Shown here one piece after another: positions 22,876-23,001 of a stretch of 23,001 nt of DNA. A program made the position numbers and the translations under genes. This DNA is from Planctomycetota bacterium (GTDB lineage Bacteria > Planctomycetota > Phycisphaerae > Tepidisphaerales > Tepidisphaeraceae): assembly GCA_029777755.1 (NCBI GenBank), contig JAKORQ010000307.1:1-23001 (forward strand). The letters run 5' to 3'. The notes under the pieces were generated by a model. That model saw only the letters and a program-made list of their open reading frames with translations, did no database searches and was not told the DNA's origin. Positions within the stretch are counted from its first letter, which is position 1. Each line of letters opens with the position of its first letter.

Positions 22876-23001
22876 TTTCTGGCTGATTAGCCCGCTCGCT
22901 CCTGTCAATGCCTCCCTCACCCCAGTTATAACGACATCACATCCTTGTTTCTAGGCGTGCTGACCGGGAAGCCAATGGGCTTTCAGCCTGCCATGGTGAT
23001 C

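Larger units (their letters stand above)
22671..23001. other. Upstream region of the pilin/PEP-CTERM/GH50 set
   Basis: This 330-bp region contains the pilin ribosome site, the candidate promoter and two operator-like motifs described separately. To the right, TTATAAC near 22925 and a short AAGCC-AATG-GGCTT hairpin near 22971-22985 could belong to a divergent gene beginning at the window edge (an ATG lies at 22993), but too little is visible to call it. Confidence 0.5.

Overview
This high-GC window looks like chromosome of a member of the Planctomycetes, most likely class Phycisphaerae. That placement is an inference from the gene content. The pointers are a planctomycete-style pseudopilin with an H-X9-DG motif, two PEP-CTERM (exosortase-sorted) secreted proteins, a futalosine-type menaquinone gene, and 'FTTKRRRSEV...'-type interspersed repeats in lower-GC spacers. 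LPS heptose (HldE) and peptidoglycan-recycling (AnmK, MurQ) genes indicate an envelope with an outer membrane and a murein sacculus. There are no rRNA, tRNA or CRISPR loci and no recognisable transposase gene.

Layout. 1-2246 (+): 3' part of carB, closed by an intrinsic terminator. 2247-3281: a roughly 1 kb gene-free spacer packed with repeats, including an 868-bp unit bounded by long inverted repeats. 3282-5981 (-): gyrA with its own terminator and a -10 box. 5982-6434: a gene-free spacer holding a second copy of the dispersed hairpin repeat. 6435-11777 (-): a run of metabolic genes. In transcription order these are a metallophosphoesterase, nadC, mqnC, a fumarylacetoacetate-hydrolase-family gene and a D-2-hydroxyacid dehydrogenase. 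11865-12743 (+): a UbiA-family prenyltransferase, probably MqnP, divergent from the phosphoesterase. 13997-12885 and 15491-14007 (-): hldE followed by anmK, nearly contiguous. 15585-18181 (+): a GT-C (GT39-like) membrane glycosyltransferase, then murQ. 18185-22670 (-): a four-gene set of pseudopilin, two paralogous PEP-CTERM proteins and a secreted GH50-like (beta-agarase-like) glycoside hydrolase, with a promoter/operator-like region at 22790-22875.

How the genes work together. MqnC and the UbiA protein are two steps of the futalosine route to menaquinone; NadC makes nicotinate mononucleotide for NAD. HldE makes ADP-heptose precursors for LPS, and the GT-C enzyme may decorate a lipid-linked envelope glycan. 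AnmK and MurQ are consecutive steps of anhydro-MurNAc recovery. The most distinctive module is the right-hand cluster. One secreted polysaccharidase is co-oriented and tightly spaced with two exosortase substrates and a pseudopilin, and its upstream region contains dyads suggestive of regulated expression. This may be a surface-displayed polysaccharide-use system whose regulator lies outside the window.
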